The notes under the pieces: generated by a model
What the model was told of the DNA's origin: nothing
Seen by the model: only the letters and a program-made list of their open reading frames with translations
The model's database searches: none
Translations under genes and position numbers: made by a program
Shown here: positions 36,675 through 47,096 of the stretch, piece by piece
Layout of the letters: the number at the start of each line of letters is the position of its first letter
Position numbering within the stretch: the stretch's first letter is position 1
Source of the DNA: Arenicola marina
Taxonomy: Eukaryota > Annelida > Polychaeta > Arenicolidae
Assembly (NCBI GenBank): GCA_964019135.1
Contig: OZ025264.1
Location: 3,442,827 to 3,506,826 of the forward strand
Direction: 5' to 3'
DNA: 64,000 nucleotides

Positions 36675-39600
36675 GTACTTTTGCTGGAAGTGGAAATTTG
36701 ACAAGTGACCTTGTTCGGAAGTAGAGATGCCCTTGTAAGTGTGTCTTTGGTTGGAAGAAGAACTGCACCTGGAAGAGTTTTTTTGGTTGGAAGGAAAGCT
36801 GCACTTGGAAAAATAACTGTGGTTGGGACTAGAACTGCCCCTGGAAGAGCGACTTTGGTTGGAAGGAAAACTGCACTTGGAGGAGTATCTTTGGTTGGAA
36901 GGAAAGCTGCACTTGGAAGAATAACTTTGGTTGGGACTAGAACTGCCCCTGGAAGAGTGACTTTGGCTGGAAGTAGAACAGCACTTAGAAGAGTGTCTTT
37001 GGTTGGCCGAAGAGCTGCACTTGGAAGAGTGTCTTTGGTTGGAAGTAGAGCTGCACTTGAAAGAGTGTCTTTGGTTGGAAGTAGAGATGTACTTCGAAGA
37101 GTGTCTTCGTTTGGAAGTAGAGCTACGCGTAAATGAGTGTCTTTGGTTGGCAGTAGAGCGGCTTTGGTTGGAAGTGAGATGCACTTGGAATAGTGTCTTT
37201 GTTTGGAAGTAGAGCTACCTTTGATAGAGTGTCTTTGGTGGGAAGTAGAGCTGCTTGGAAGAGTTTCTTTGGTTTGAAGTAGAAGTGGACTGGGAAGAGT
37301 GTCTTTGGTTGGAAGTGGAGCTGCACTTGGAAGAGTGTCTTTGTTTTGAAGTAGAGCTACACTTGGAAGAGTGTCTTTGGTTGGAAGTAGAGCTGCACTT
37401 GAAAGAGTGTCTTTGGTTGAACGTAGAACTCCACTTGGAAGAGTGTCTTTGGTGGAAAGTAGAATTGCACGTGGAAGAGTGTCTTTGGTTGGAAGTACAA
37501 CTGCAAGTTTAAGAGTGTCTTTGGTTGGAGGTAGAGCTGCAATTGGAAGAGTGTCATGGTTTTAAAGTAGAGCAACACTTGGAAGAGTGTCTTTGGTTGG
37601 AAGTAGAGCTGCACTTAGAAGAGTGTCTTTGTTTTGAAGTAGAGCTACACTTACAAATGAGTGTCTTTGGTTGGAAGTAGAGCCGCACTTGGAAGAGTGT
37701 CTTTGGTTGCAAGTAGACCAACACTTGGAATAGTGTCTTCGTTTTGAAGTAGAGCTACACTTACAAATGAGTGTCTTTGGTTGGAAGTGGAGCTGCACTT
37801 GGAAGAGTGTCTTTGGTTGGAAGTAGAGCTGCACTTAGAAGAGTGTCTTTGTTTTGAAGTAGAGCTACACTTACAAATGAGTGTCTTTGTTTTGAAGTAG
37901 AGCTGCACTTGGAAGAGTGTCTTTGGTTGGAAGTAGAGCTGCACTTAGAAGAGTGTCTTTATTTTGAAGTAGAGCTACACTTGGAAGAATGTCTTTGGTT
38001 GGAAGTAGAGCTGCACTTGGAAGAATGTCTTTGGTTGGAAGTAGTAGAGCAACACTTGGAAGAGTGTCTTTGGTTGGAAGTAGAGCAACACTTGGAAGAG
38101 TGTCTTTGCTTGGAAGTAGAGCTGCACTTAGAAGAGTGTCTTTGGTTGGAATTAGAGCTATACTTGGAAGAGTGTTTTTGGTTGGAAGTAGAGCAACACT
38201 TGGAAGAGTGTCTTTGGTTGGAAGTAGAGCTGCACTTGGAAGAGTGTTTTTGTTTTGAAGTAGAGCTACACTTACAAATGAGTGTCTTTGGTTGGAAGCA
38301 GAGCTGCACTTGGAAGAATGTCTTTGGTTGGAAGTAGAGCTACACTTGGAAGAGTGTTTTTGGTTGGAAGTAGAGCAACACTTGGAAGAGTGTCTTTGGT
38401 TGGAAGTAGAGCTGCACTTGGAAGAGTGTTTTTGTTTTGAAGTAGAGCTACACTTACAAATGAGTGTCTTTGGTTGGAAGCAGAGCTGCACTTGGAAGAA
38501 TGTCTTTGGTTGGAAGTAGAGCTACACTTGGAAGAGTGTTTTTGGTTGGAAGTAGAGCAACACTTGGAAGAGTGTCTTTGGTTGGAAGCAGAGCTGCACT
38601 TGGAAGAGTGTCTTTGCTTGGAAGTAGAGCTGCACTTAGAAGAGTGTCTTTGGTTGGAAGTAGAGCTACACTTAGAGGAGTGTTTTTGGTTGGAAGTAGA
38701 GCAACACTTGGAAGAGTGTCTTTGGTTGGAAGTAGAGCTGCACTTGGAAGAGTGTTTTTGTTTTGAAGTAGAGCTACACTTACAAATGAGTGTTATTGGT
38801 TGGAAGTAGAGCTACACTTGGAAGAATGTCTTTGGTTGGAAGTAGTAGAGCAACACTTGGAAGAGTGTCTTTGGTTGGAAGTGGAGCTGCACTTAGAAGA
38901 GTGTCTTTGTTTTGAAGTAGAGCTACAATTGGAAGAATGTCTTTGGTTGGAAGTAGTAGAGCAACACTTGGAAGAGTGTCTTTGTTTTGAAGTAGAGCTA
39001 CACTTGGAAGAATGTCTTTGGTTGGAAGTAGAGCTGGACTTAGAAGACTGTCTTTGTTTTGAAGTAGACCTACACTTACAAATGAGTGTCTTTGTTTTGA
39101 AGTAGAGCTACACTTGGAAGAATGTCTTTGGTTGGAAGTAGAGCTGGACTTAGAAGACTGTCTTTGTTTTGAAGTAGACCTACACTTACAAATGAGTGTC
39201 TTTGTTTGGAAGCAGAATTGCACGTGGAAGAGTGTCTTTGGTTGGTAGTAGAATTGCACGTGGAAGAGTGTTTTTGTTTTGAAGTAGAGCTACACTTACA
39301 AATGAGTGTCTTTGGTTGGAAGAAGAGCTACACTTGGAAGAATGTCTTTGGTTGGAAGTAGTAGAGCAACACTTGGAAGAGTGTCTTTGGTTGGAAGTAG
39401 AGCAACACTTGGAAGAGTGTCTTTGGTTGGAAGTAGAGCTGCACTTAGAAGAGTGTCTTTGCTTTGAAGTAGAGCTACAATTGGAAGAATGTCTTTGGTT
39501 GGAAGTAGTAGAGCAACACTTGGAAGAGTGTCTTTGGTTGGAAGTAGAGCAACACTTGGAAGAGTGTCTTTGGTTGGAAGTGGAGCTGCACTTAGAAGAG

Positions 39601-41515
39601 TGTCTTTGTTTTGAAGTAGAGCTACAATTGGAAGAATGTCTTTGGTTGGAAGTAGTAGAGCAACACTTGGAAGAGTGTCTTTGTTTTGAAGTAGAGCTAC
39701 ACTTACAAATGAGTGTCTTTGTTTTGAAGTAGAGCTACACTTGGAAGAATGTCTTTGGTTGGAAGTAGAGCTGCTCTTGGAAGAGTGTCTTTGATTGGAA
39801 GTAGAGCTGCACTTAGAAGAGTGTCTTTGTTTTGAAGTAGAGCTACACTTACAAATGAGTGTCTTTGTTTTGAAGTAGAGCTGCACTTGGAAGAGTGTCT
39901 TTGGTTGGAAGTAGAGCAACACTTGGAAGAGTGTCTTTGTTTTGAAGTAGAGCTACACTTACAAATGAGTGTCTTTGTTTTGAAGTAGAGCTACACTTGG
40001 AAGAATGTCTTTGGTTGGAAGTAGAGCTGCTCTTGGAAGAGTGTCTTTGATTGGAAGTAGAGCTGCACTTAGAAGAGTGTCTTTGTTTTGAAGTAGAGCT
40101 ACACTTACAAATGAGTGTCTTTGTTTTGAAGTAGAGCTGCACTTGGAAGAGTGTCTTTGGTTGGAAGTAGAGCTCCACTTGGAAGAGTGTCTTTGTTTGG
40201 AAGCAGAATTGCACGTGGAAGAGTGTCTTTGGTTGGTAGTAGAATTGCACGTGGAAGAGTGTCTTTGGTTGGAAGTAAAACTGCAATTTTAAGAGTGTCT
40301 TTGGTTGGAGGTAGAGCTGCAATTGGAAGAGTGTCTTTGGTTGGAAGTAGAGCTACACTTAGAAGAGTGTCTTTGGTTGGAAGTAGAGCTACACTTGGAA
40401 GAGTGTTTTTGGTTGGAAGTAGAGCAACACTTGGAAGAGTGTCTTTGGTTGGAAGTAGAGCTGCACTTAGAAGAGTGTTTTTGTTTTGAAGTAGAGCTAC
40501 ACTTACAAATGAGTGTCTTTGGTTGGAAGTAGAGCTGCACTTGGAAGAATGTCTTTGGTTGGAAGTAGTAGAGCTACACTTGGAAGAATGTCTTTGGTTG
40601 GAAGTAGTAGAGCTACACTTGGAAGAGTGTCTTAGGTTAGAAGTGGAGCTCCACGTGGAAGAGTGTCTTTGTTTTGAAGTAGAGCTACACTTGGAAGAGT
40701 GTCTTTGGTTGGAAGTAGGGCTGCCCTTGGAAGAATGTCTTTGTTTGGAAGTCGAATTGCACTTGGAAGAGGGTCTTTGGTTGGAAATAGAGCTGCACTT
40801 GGAAGAGTGTCCTTGTTTTGAAGTAGAGCTACACTTACAAATGATTGTCTTTGGTTGGAAGTAGAGCTGCACTTGGAAGGTTGTCTTTGGTTGGAAGTAA
40901 GATGCACTTGGAAGAGTATCTTTGTTTGGAAGTAGAATTTCACGTGGAAGAGTGTCTTTGGTTGGAAGTACAACTGCAATTTTAAGAGTGTCTTTTGTTG
41001 GTGGTAGAGCTGCAATTGGAAGAGTGTCTTTGTTTTGAAGTAGAGCTACACTTACAAATGAGTGTCTTTGGTTGGAAGTAGAGCTGCACTTGGAAGAGTG
41101 TCTTAGGTTGGAAGTAGAGCTGCACTTGGAAGAGTGTCTTAGGTTGGAAGTAGGGCTGCACTTGGAAGAATGTCTTTGTTTGGAAGTAGAATTGCACTTG
41201 GAAGAGTGTCTTTGGTTGGAAATAGAGCTGCACTTGGAAGAGTGTCTTTGTTTTGAAGTAGAGCTACACTTACAAATGATTGTCTTTGGTTGGAAGTAGA
41301 GATGCACTTGGAAGAGTGTCTTTGGTTGGAAGTAAGATGCACTTGAAAGAGTGTCTTTGTTTGGAAGTAGAGCTGCACTTGGAAGAGTGTCTTAGGTTGC
41401 AAGTAGAGCTGCACTTGGAGGAGTGTCTTTGGTTGGACGTAGAGCAACACTTGGAAGAGTGTCTTAGGTTGCAAGTAGAGCAACTCTTGGAAGAGTGTCT
41501 TAGGTTGCATTGGAG
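36675..41515. repeat. 36-bp satellite array, open on both strands
   Basis: About 134 copies of a 36-bp unit, core GTGTCTTTGGTTGGAAGTAG followed by AGCTGCACTTGGAAGA. A 38-bp variant carries ACTTACAAATGA. As 36 is divisible by three, both strands show long apparent peptides: plus (EECLWLEVELHL)n and minus (QPKTLFQVQLYF)n or Ser/Lys/Cys versions. The frames are broken at each 38-bp variant and at 3-bp TAG insertions (GAAGTAGTAGAG). There is no start or splice evidence. Blocks of about 182 bp recur (markers at 38295 and 38477). Confidence 0.95.
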
Positions 41516-42525
41516 CTCCTTGCTTCCTCCCTGGTCCATTGAGTCATCAATACCGCAGTACCCCCGAGACATGGTCACTGTTCAGTCTAACGGGTCGACT
41601 AGTGGCAAGGATAGCGGTGTGGTGCAGGGCCAGTCACCCTTCAGGCTGGTCCCGCGGTTGCTGGTGTGCTGCGTATCGCCCCCAGTCTGACACACGACGT
41701 CACCGACGACGTCAATTATTCATAGCGTGTGCGTACAACGTGCTTCAAACCTCGGTAGCTGACTTCTAGGCTGACTCATCAATGTTTGATTGCTAATGAG
41801 TGCTGAAGTAGTTCACAAGACGCAACATCCCGCGGTTCAGAAGGATTGAGGCAATGACTTCAGGGGAAGGATTTACCTTCTTTCTTTCACCTAAATTCTT
41901 TTCAGTTGGAAATCATGAATAACGTTGTCGTCACGGGCGGGCAGATCAGGTCATCCGGAGGGGCGGATCAGACCATCGTCAGGGGCGGATCAAGCTATCG
42001 TCAGCGTCGGATCAGACCATCGTCAGGGGCGGATTAGGCCATCGTCTTGGGCGGATTACACTATCGTCAGGGGCGGATGAGAGCACCGTCAGGGGCGGAT
42101 CAGGGCAGGTCAGTTGGGGGTCTAGATGCTCTAAAGCAAGATGTTCTGTAAGTTTTATATTACCAATCAGTTCTCCGTGTCAAATAAGTATATTCTGTCT
42201 TGAACTAAAATCCGGAAAGCCTGTGAGTTATCTGGAGAGAAGCAAATTGTTCACCGGAGCAGAATTTGGTGGCCGGCTTTATATCCCTGCTCGCCTGTTC
42301 GCTGTTCGGTAGTCTGTGTGATGTCGACCACGCCTAGCTAGGACGTCCGCGCGCGATATAAATAAACCGCGCAGATTAATGTTGAAATTGTTGTTTTACA
42401 GACTCAAAGAGATGGCGCATGTAAATATGCTGCGTTAAGGAGGCCGATCTCGGCACGGAACATCCCACATAGAACAACTACGCAACACATGTAGAGACCT
42501 GTGCTGCTTACCGTAAACTCTCATC
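41516..42525. other. Unique spacer with a small 22-bp repeat
   Basis: Single-copy-looking DNA. 41520-41690 is open and moderately GC-rich on both strands, but the possible minus-strand acceptor and donor (about 49 bp) would not keep the host frame. 41930-42110 holds a small tandem repeat listed separately. The rest (42115-42525) shows nothing recognised. Confidence 0.45.
41930..42110. repeat. 22-bp minisatellite, about 8 copies
   Basis: Core GGGGCGGATCAGACCATCGT followed by CA. Units vary at the GGATCA/GGATTA and ACCATC/GCTATC positions. Unrelated to the 22-bp satellite at 17150. Confidence 0.85.
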
Positions 42526-42529
42526 AAGC

Positions 42530-43345
42530 AGTCTATAATTAACCAGTGGCCACCCACACCACATCTGGTATCCATGACACCATATAATTAGCCATTAGCC
42601 ACCCACACCACATCTGGTCTCTGCGACGTCATGTAATTAACCAGTGGCCACACACATCACATCTGGTCTCAATGACTCCATATAATTAGCCATTAGCTAC
42701 CCACACCACATCTGGTCTCCGTGCCGTCATGTAATTAACCAGTGGCCACCCACACCACATCTGGTCTCCGTGACGTCACATAATCAACCAGTCGCCTCAC
42801 ACATCTGGTCTCCGTGACGTCACATAGTTAACCAGTGGCCACACACACCACAGCTGGTCTCCGTGACGTCATGTAATTAAACAGTGGCCACCCACACCAC
42901 ATCTGGTCTCCATGACTCCATATAATTAACCATTAGCTACCCACACCACATCTGGTCTCCGTGACGTCATGTATCTAACCAGTGGCCACACACACCACAT
43001 TTGGTCTCTGTGACGTCATGTGATTAACCAGTCCCCACACACACCACATCTGGTCTCCACATTTGGTCTCCGTGACGTCATATAATTAACCAGTCGCCAC
43101 ACACACCACATCTGGTCTCCACATTTGGTCTCTGTGACGTCATGTGTTTAACCAGTGGCCACATACACCACATTTGGTCTCTGTGACGTCATGTGATTAA
43201 CCAGTGGCCACACACACCACATTTGGTCTCCGTGACGTCATAAAATTAACCAGTGGCCACACACACCACATTTGGTCTCCGTGACGTCATATAATTAACC
43301 AGTCGCCACACACACCACATCTGGTCTCCGGGATGTCATATAATT
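42530..43345. repeat. 49-bp satellite array carrying CRE palindromes
   Basis: About 16 copies of a unit near 49-50 bp: AATTAACCAGTGGCCACAC, then CACCACATCTGGTCTCCG, then TGACGTCATG. Some units have a duplicated TCTGGTCTCCACA. I count ten exact TGACGTCA octamers (first near 42773, last near 43283). An eleventh lies just outside the array at 43453. Intronic to the minus-strand gene. Confidence 0.9.
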
Positions 43346-43756
43346 ACATCGTTCTACCAACATGAAATGTCGTTGGTGCGAACCGAACGTTTTGTTTAAC
43401 GCCCGCTGGTTATCACATTTGTGGTGCGCCCGAACGCGCCAAGCATCCTAACTGACGTCACTTCCGACGTCGGCAACCACGTGACCCACGCGCTATCGCA
43501 ATAACCCCTTTGATCAGTTTTAACTTTTTACTCGTATCTTGCAGATATCACATGTAACCGACGCGCGCAAAGCGATATAAGATAGTGGTTAGTGCGCAGG
43601 CAATTATGCCGCTGCCTTGCATCATTAACCTGCGGCGGGTCTCGCTGAAGATACAGCGTCAATCACGGCAATTAGTCCAGTATTTCGTAAATATTTGACC
43701 GCCTTTGATGGCTAAGCAATTGGTAGGCACGACAGGTGCCCCCCCCCCCCCGGGAA
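43346..43756. other. Spacer, nothing recognised
   Basis: About 400 bp of non-repeated DNA with one CRE-like TGACGTCA (43453) and scattered CG-containing words. It ends in a C-run at 43740-43750. No gene or element ends seen. Confidence 0.45.
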
Positions 43757-44165
43757 CCGCAGAACCTAGGTCCCCCCCCCTAACCCTAGCTCTAACGCTA
43801 GCCCTAACCCTAGCTTTAACCCTAATCCTAACCTCGCCCCCCCCCCTAGCCCCAACCTGGGCTCACCTAGTACTAACCTGGGCCCCCCTAAACCTGACCC
43901 TAGCCCTAACCTTAGCCTTGCCCACCCCCCCCCCCCCCCACCCCCTCCCCCCTAACACTAGCCTGGGTCCTGGGGGACGCCATAACATGCTGGGCAATGA
44001 TGACCTTGGGACCTACGCACGTGCGGACAGCTTCACGCCCAGCGGTGAGACTGGATAACGCAGCGGGATGGACAGCATACCTACTAACCTGCACCCCACC
44101 CCCCTCCCCTTTATAGGACGTGAGTCAAATAGCCCATGTGTTCACAGCGTCACCAAGGGACCCGG
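43757..44165. repeat. First copy of a ~400-bp direct duplication with telomere-like tract
   Basis: Starts at CGCAGAACCTAGG. It holds degenerate CCCTAA-type repeats (TAACCCTAGC and similar, about 43780-43920), C-runs, an 83-bp exon-like segment (43962-44044) and the start of the 42-bp repeat. The second copy begins at 44305, an offset of 544-547 bp. The two are nearly identical apart from C-run lengths and single changes. Confidence 0.85.
43962..44044 (+). CDS. Exon-like segment, copy 1 (plus strand, antisense to the host gene)
   Basis: A strong pyrimidine tract (C-runs, then CTAACACTAG) ends in AG at 43960-43961. An 83-bp open segment follows and ends at a donor-like GTGAGA (44045). Read with one leading base it gives LGPGGRHNMLGNDDLGTYAR then ADSFTPS, a complex, non-repetitive peptide quite unlike the flanking simple sequence. 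The same 83 bp occurs unchanged at 44506-44588. I do not recognise the peptide. It could be a real plus-strand exon, part of a nested antisense gene, or chance. The minus frame is also open but has no matching splice sites. Confidence 0.25.
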
Positions 44166-44304
44166 GTCAGATAGCCATATGTTCACAACATCACCAAGGG
44201 ACCCGGGTCAGATAGCCCATTGCGGCAAGGTACCCCATCAATTGTTGATGTTACCCAGAGTGTAGTATGATATATATAACTAGCCACATTAGGGTGAGCT
44301 TAAT
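44166..44304. other. Junction between the two duplicated copies
   Basis: Two to three units of the 42-bp repeat, then about 70 bp of unique sequence with no identified feature. Confidence 0.5.
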
Positions 44305-44705
44305 CGCAGAACCTAGGTCCCCCCCCCCTAACCCTAGCTCTAACCCTAGCCCTAACCCTAGCTTTAACCCTAATCCTAACCTCGCCCCCCCCCCGCTAGC
44401 CCCAACCTGGGCTCACCTAGTACTAACCTGGGCCCCCCTAAACCTGACCCTAGCCCTAACCTTAGCCCTGCCCACCCCCCCCCACCCCCTCCCCCCTAAC
44501 ACTAGCCTGGGTCCTGGGGGACGCCATAACATGCTGGGCAATGATGACCTTGGGACCTACGCACGTGCGGACAGCTTCACGCCCAGCGGTGAGACTGGAT
44601 AACGCAGCGGGATGGACAGCATACCTACTAACCTGCACCCCACACCCCTCCCCTTTATGGGACGTGGGTCAAATAGCCCATGTGTTCACAGCGTCACCAA
44701 GGGAC
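44305..44705. repeat. Second copy of the ~400-bp direct duplication with telomere-like tract
   Basis: Same order as the copy at 43757: CGCAGAACCTAGG, degenerate CCCTAA-like tract, C-runs, exon-like segment (44506-44588), then GACAGCATACC and the lead-in to the 42-bp array. The near identity suggests a recent segmental duplication. Confidence 0.85.
44506..44588 (+). CDS. Exon-like segment, copy 2 (identical to copy 1)
   Basis: Identical over 83 bp to 43962-44044, including the AG before and the GTGAGA donor-like site after (44589). It has the same peptide (NMLGNDDLGTYARADSFTPS) and the same phase. If the first copy is an exon, this is an exon duplication. If not, both are parts of a noncoding duplicated block. 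No function recognised. Confidence 0.25.
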
Positions 44706-45250
44706 CCGGGTCAGATAGCCATGTGTTCACAACATCACCAAGGGACCCGGGTCAGATAGCCCATGTGTTCACAACATCACCAAGGGACCCGGGTCAGATA
44801 GCCCATGTGTCCACAACATCACCAAGGGACCCGGGTCAGATAGCCCATGTGTTCACAGCGTCACCAAGGGACCCGGGTCAGATAGCCCATGTGTTCACAG
44901 CGTCACCAAGGGACCCGGGTCAGATAGCCCATGTGTTCACAGCGTCACCAAGGGACCCGGGTCAGATAGCCCATGTGTCCACAACATCACCATCGGACCC
45001 GGGTCAGATAGCCCATGTGTTCACAGCGTCACCAAGGGACCCGGGTCAGATAGCCCATGTGTTCACAGCGTCACCAAGGGACCCGGGTCAGATAGCCCAT
45101 GTGTTCACAGCGTCACCAAGGGACCCGGGTCAAATAGCCCATGTGTTCACAGCGTCACCAAGGGACCCGGGTCAGATAGCCCACGTGTTCACAACGTCAC
45201 CAAGGGATCCGGGTCAGTTAACAGCGTCACCAAGGGACGCGGTCACATAG
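44706..45250. repeat. 42-bp satellite array
   Basis: About 13 copies of a 42-bp unit, core ACCCGGGTCAGATAGCCCAT, then GTGTTCACAGCGTCACCAAGGG. A few units start further left inside the duplicated block. Being a multiple of three it yields a spurious 14-residue repeat on plus. Copies are very similar. Confidence 0.95.
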
Positions 45251-45282
45251 CCCATGTGTTCACAACGTCACTAAGGAACGTA

Positions 45283-45570
45283 CCTGGTGTCCCAGACCCT
45301 GTCAGGGAACATACATCTACTGTCACTGACATATATGTGTCTGTACTGGTGCCACATACCCTGTCAGTGAAAATACATCTACTGTCACTGGCATATATGT
45401 GTCTGTATTGGTGTCACACACCCTGTCAGGGAACATACATCTACTGTCACTGACATATGTGTGCCTGAATTGGTGCCACAGACCCTGTCAGGGAACATAC
45501 ATCAACTGTAAGTTATTGACATATACGTGTCTGTACTGGTGTCACATACCATGTCAGGGAACATCTCTTC
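45283..45570. repeat. 62-bp tandem repeat, about 4.5 copies
   Basis: Each unit holds CCCTGTCAGGGAACATACAT, CTACTGTCACTGACATATAT, then GTGTCTGTACTGGTG. CCCTGTCAGGG has a small internal dyad (CCCTG/CAGGG). Confidence 0.9.
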
Positions 45571-45679
45571 CACATGACCGGTTATTAATGGTATCATGTT
45601 CCTGATGTAACTAATTAACTCTGTGATCGGCAGTGTCTATCCTGTGTTATACCTAGTATATATTATATGTGATATACCC
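45571..45679. other. Short spacer, nothing recognised
   Basis: About 110 bp of AT-rich non-repeated sequence between two arrays. Confidence 0.5.
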
Positions 45680-47043
45680 TATACAGGGCAGGCGTTACAC
45701 AGCGTGCACGCTATACAGGGCAGACGTTACACAGCGTGCACGCCATACAGGGTAGACGTTATACAGCGTGCACGCCATACAGGGTAGACGTTATACAACG
45801 TGCACGCCATACAGGGTAGACGTTATACAGCGTGCACGCTATACAGGGTAGACGTTATACAGCGTGCACGCCATACAGGGTAGACGTTATACAGCGTGCA
45901 CGCTATACAGGGTAGACGTTATACAACGTGCACGCTATACAGGGTAGACGCTATACAACGTGCACGCTATACAGGGTAGACGCTATACAACGTGCACGCT
46001 ATACAGGGTAGACGCTATACAACGTGAACGCTATACAGGGTAGACGCTATACAACGTGCACGCTATACAGGGTAGACGCTATAAAACGTGCACGCTATAC
46101 AGGGCAGACGTTATACAGCGTGCACGCTATAGAGGGTAGACGCTATACAACGTGCCCGCTATACAGGGTAGACGTTATACAGCGTGCACGCTATACAGGG
46201 TAGACGCTATACAACGTGCACGCTATACAGGGCAGACGTTACACAGCGTGCACGCTATACAGGGTAGACGCTATACAACGTGCACGCTATACAGGGCAGA
46301 CGTTACACAGCGTGCACGCTATACAGGGTAGACGCTATACAACGTGCACGCTATACAGGGCAGACGTTACACAGCGTGCACGCTATACAGGGCAGACGCT
46401 ATGCAACGTGCACGCTATACAGGGTAGACGCTATACAACGTGCACGCTATACAGGGTAGACGTTATACAGCGTGCACGCTATACAGGGTAGACGCTATAC
46501 AACGTGCACGCTATACAGGGTAGACGATATACAACGTGCACGCCATACAGGGTAGACGTTATACAGCGTGCACGCTATACAGGGCAGACGTTATACAGCG
46601 TGCACGCTATACAGGGTAGACGTTATACAGCGTGCACGCTATACAGGGTAGACGCTATACAACGTGCACGCTATACAGGGTAGACGCTATACAACGTGCA
46701 CGCTATACAGGGTAGACGTTATACAGCGTGCACGCTATACAGGGCAGACGCTATACAACGTGCACGCTATACAGGGCAGACGCTATACAACGTGCACGCT
46801 ATACAGGGTAGACGCTATACAACGTGCACGCTATACAGGGCAGACGCTATACAACGTGCACGCTATACAGGGTAGACGTTATACAACGTGCACGCTATAC
46901 AGGGTAGACGTTATACAGCGTGCACGCTATACAGGGCAGACGTTATACAGCGTGCACGCTATACAGGGTAGACGTTATACAGCGTGCACGCTATACAGGG
47001 TAGACGCTATACAACGTGCACGCTATACAGGGCAGACGTTATA
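45680..47043. repeat. 32-bp satellite array
   Basis: About 42 copies of a 32-bp unit made of two similar halves, CTATACAGGGTAGACG and CTATACAACGTGCACG. Variants: GGCAGACG, GTTATACAGCG, GTTACACAG. The array ends 53 bp before the exon 1 donor, so it fills the very 5' end of the large intron of the minus-strand gene. Confidence 0.96.
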
Positions 47044-47096
47044 CATGGTATATAGTTAAGGTGACAACAACAATGAGGCTAACAAGTGACACTGAC

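Noticed and set aside
41516-41700. Extra 49-bp host exon on the minus strand between exons 1 and 2
   Set aside because: Length not divisible by three, so it would break the frame into exon 2; the pyrimidine tract is weak.
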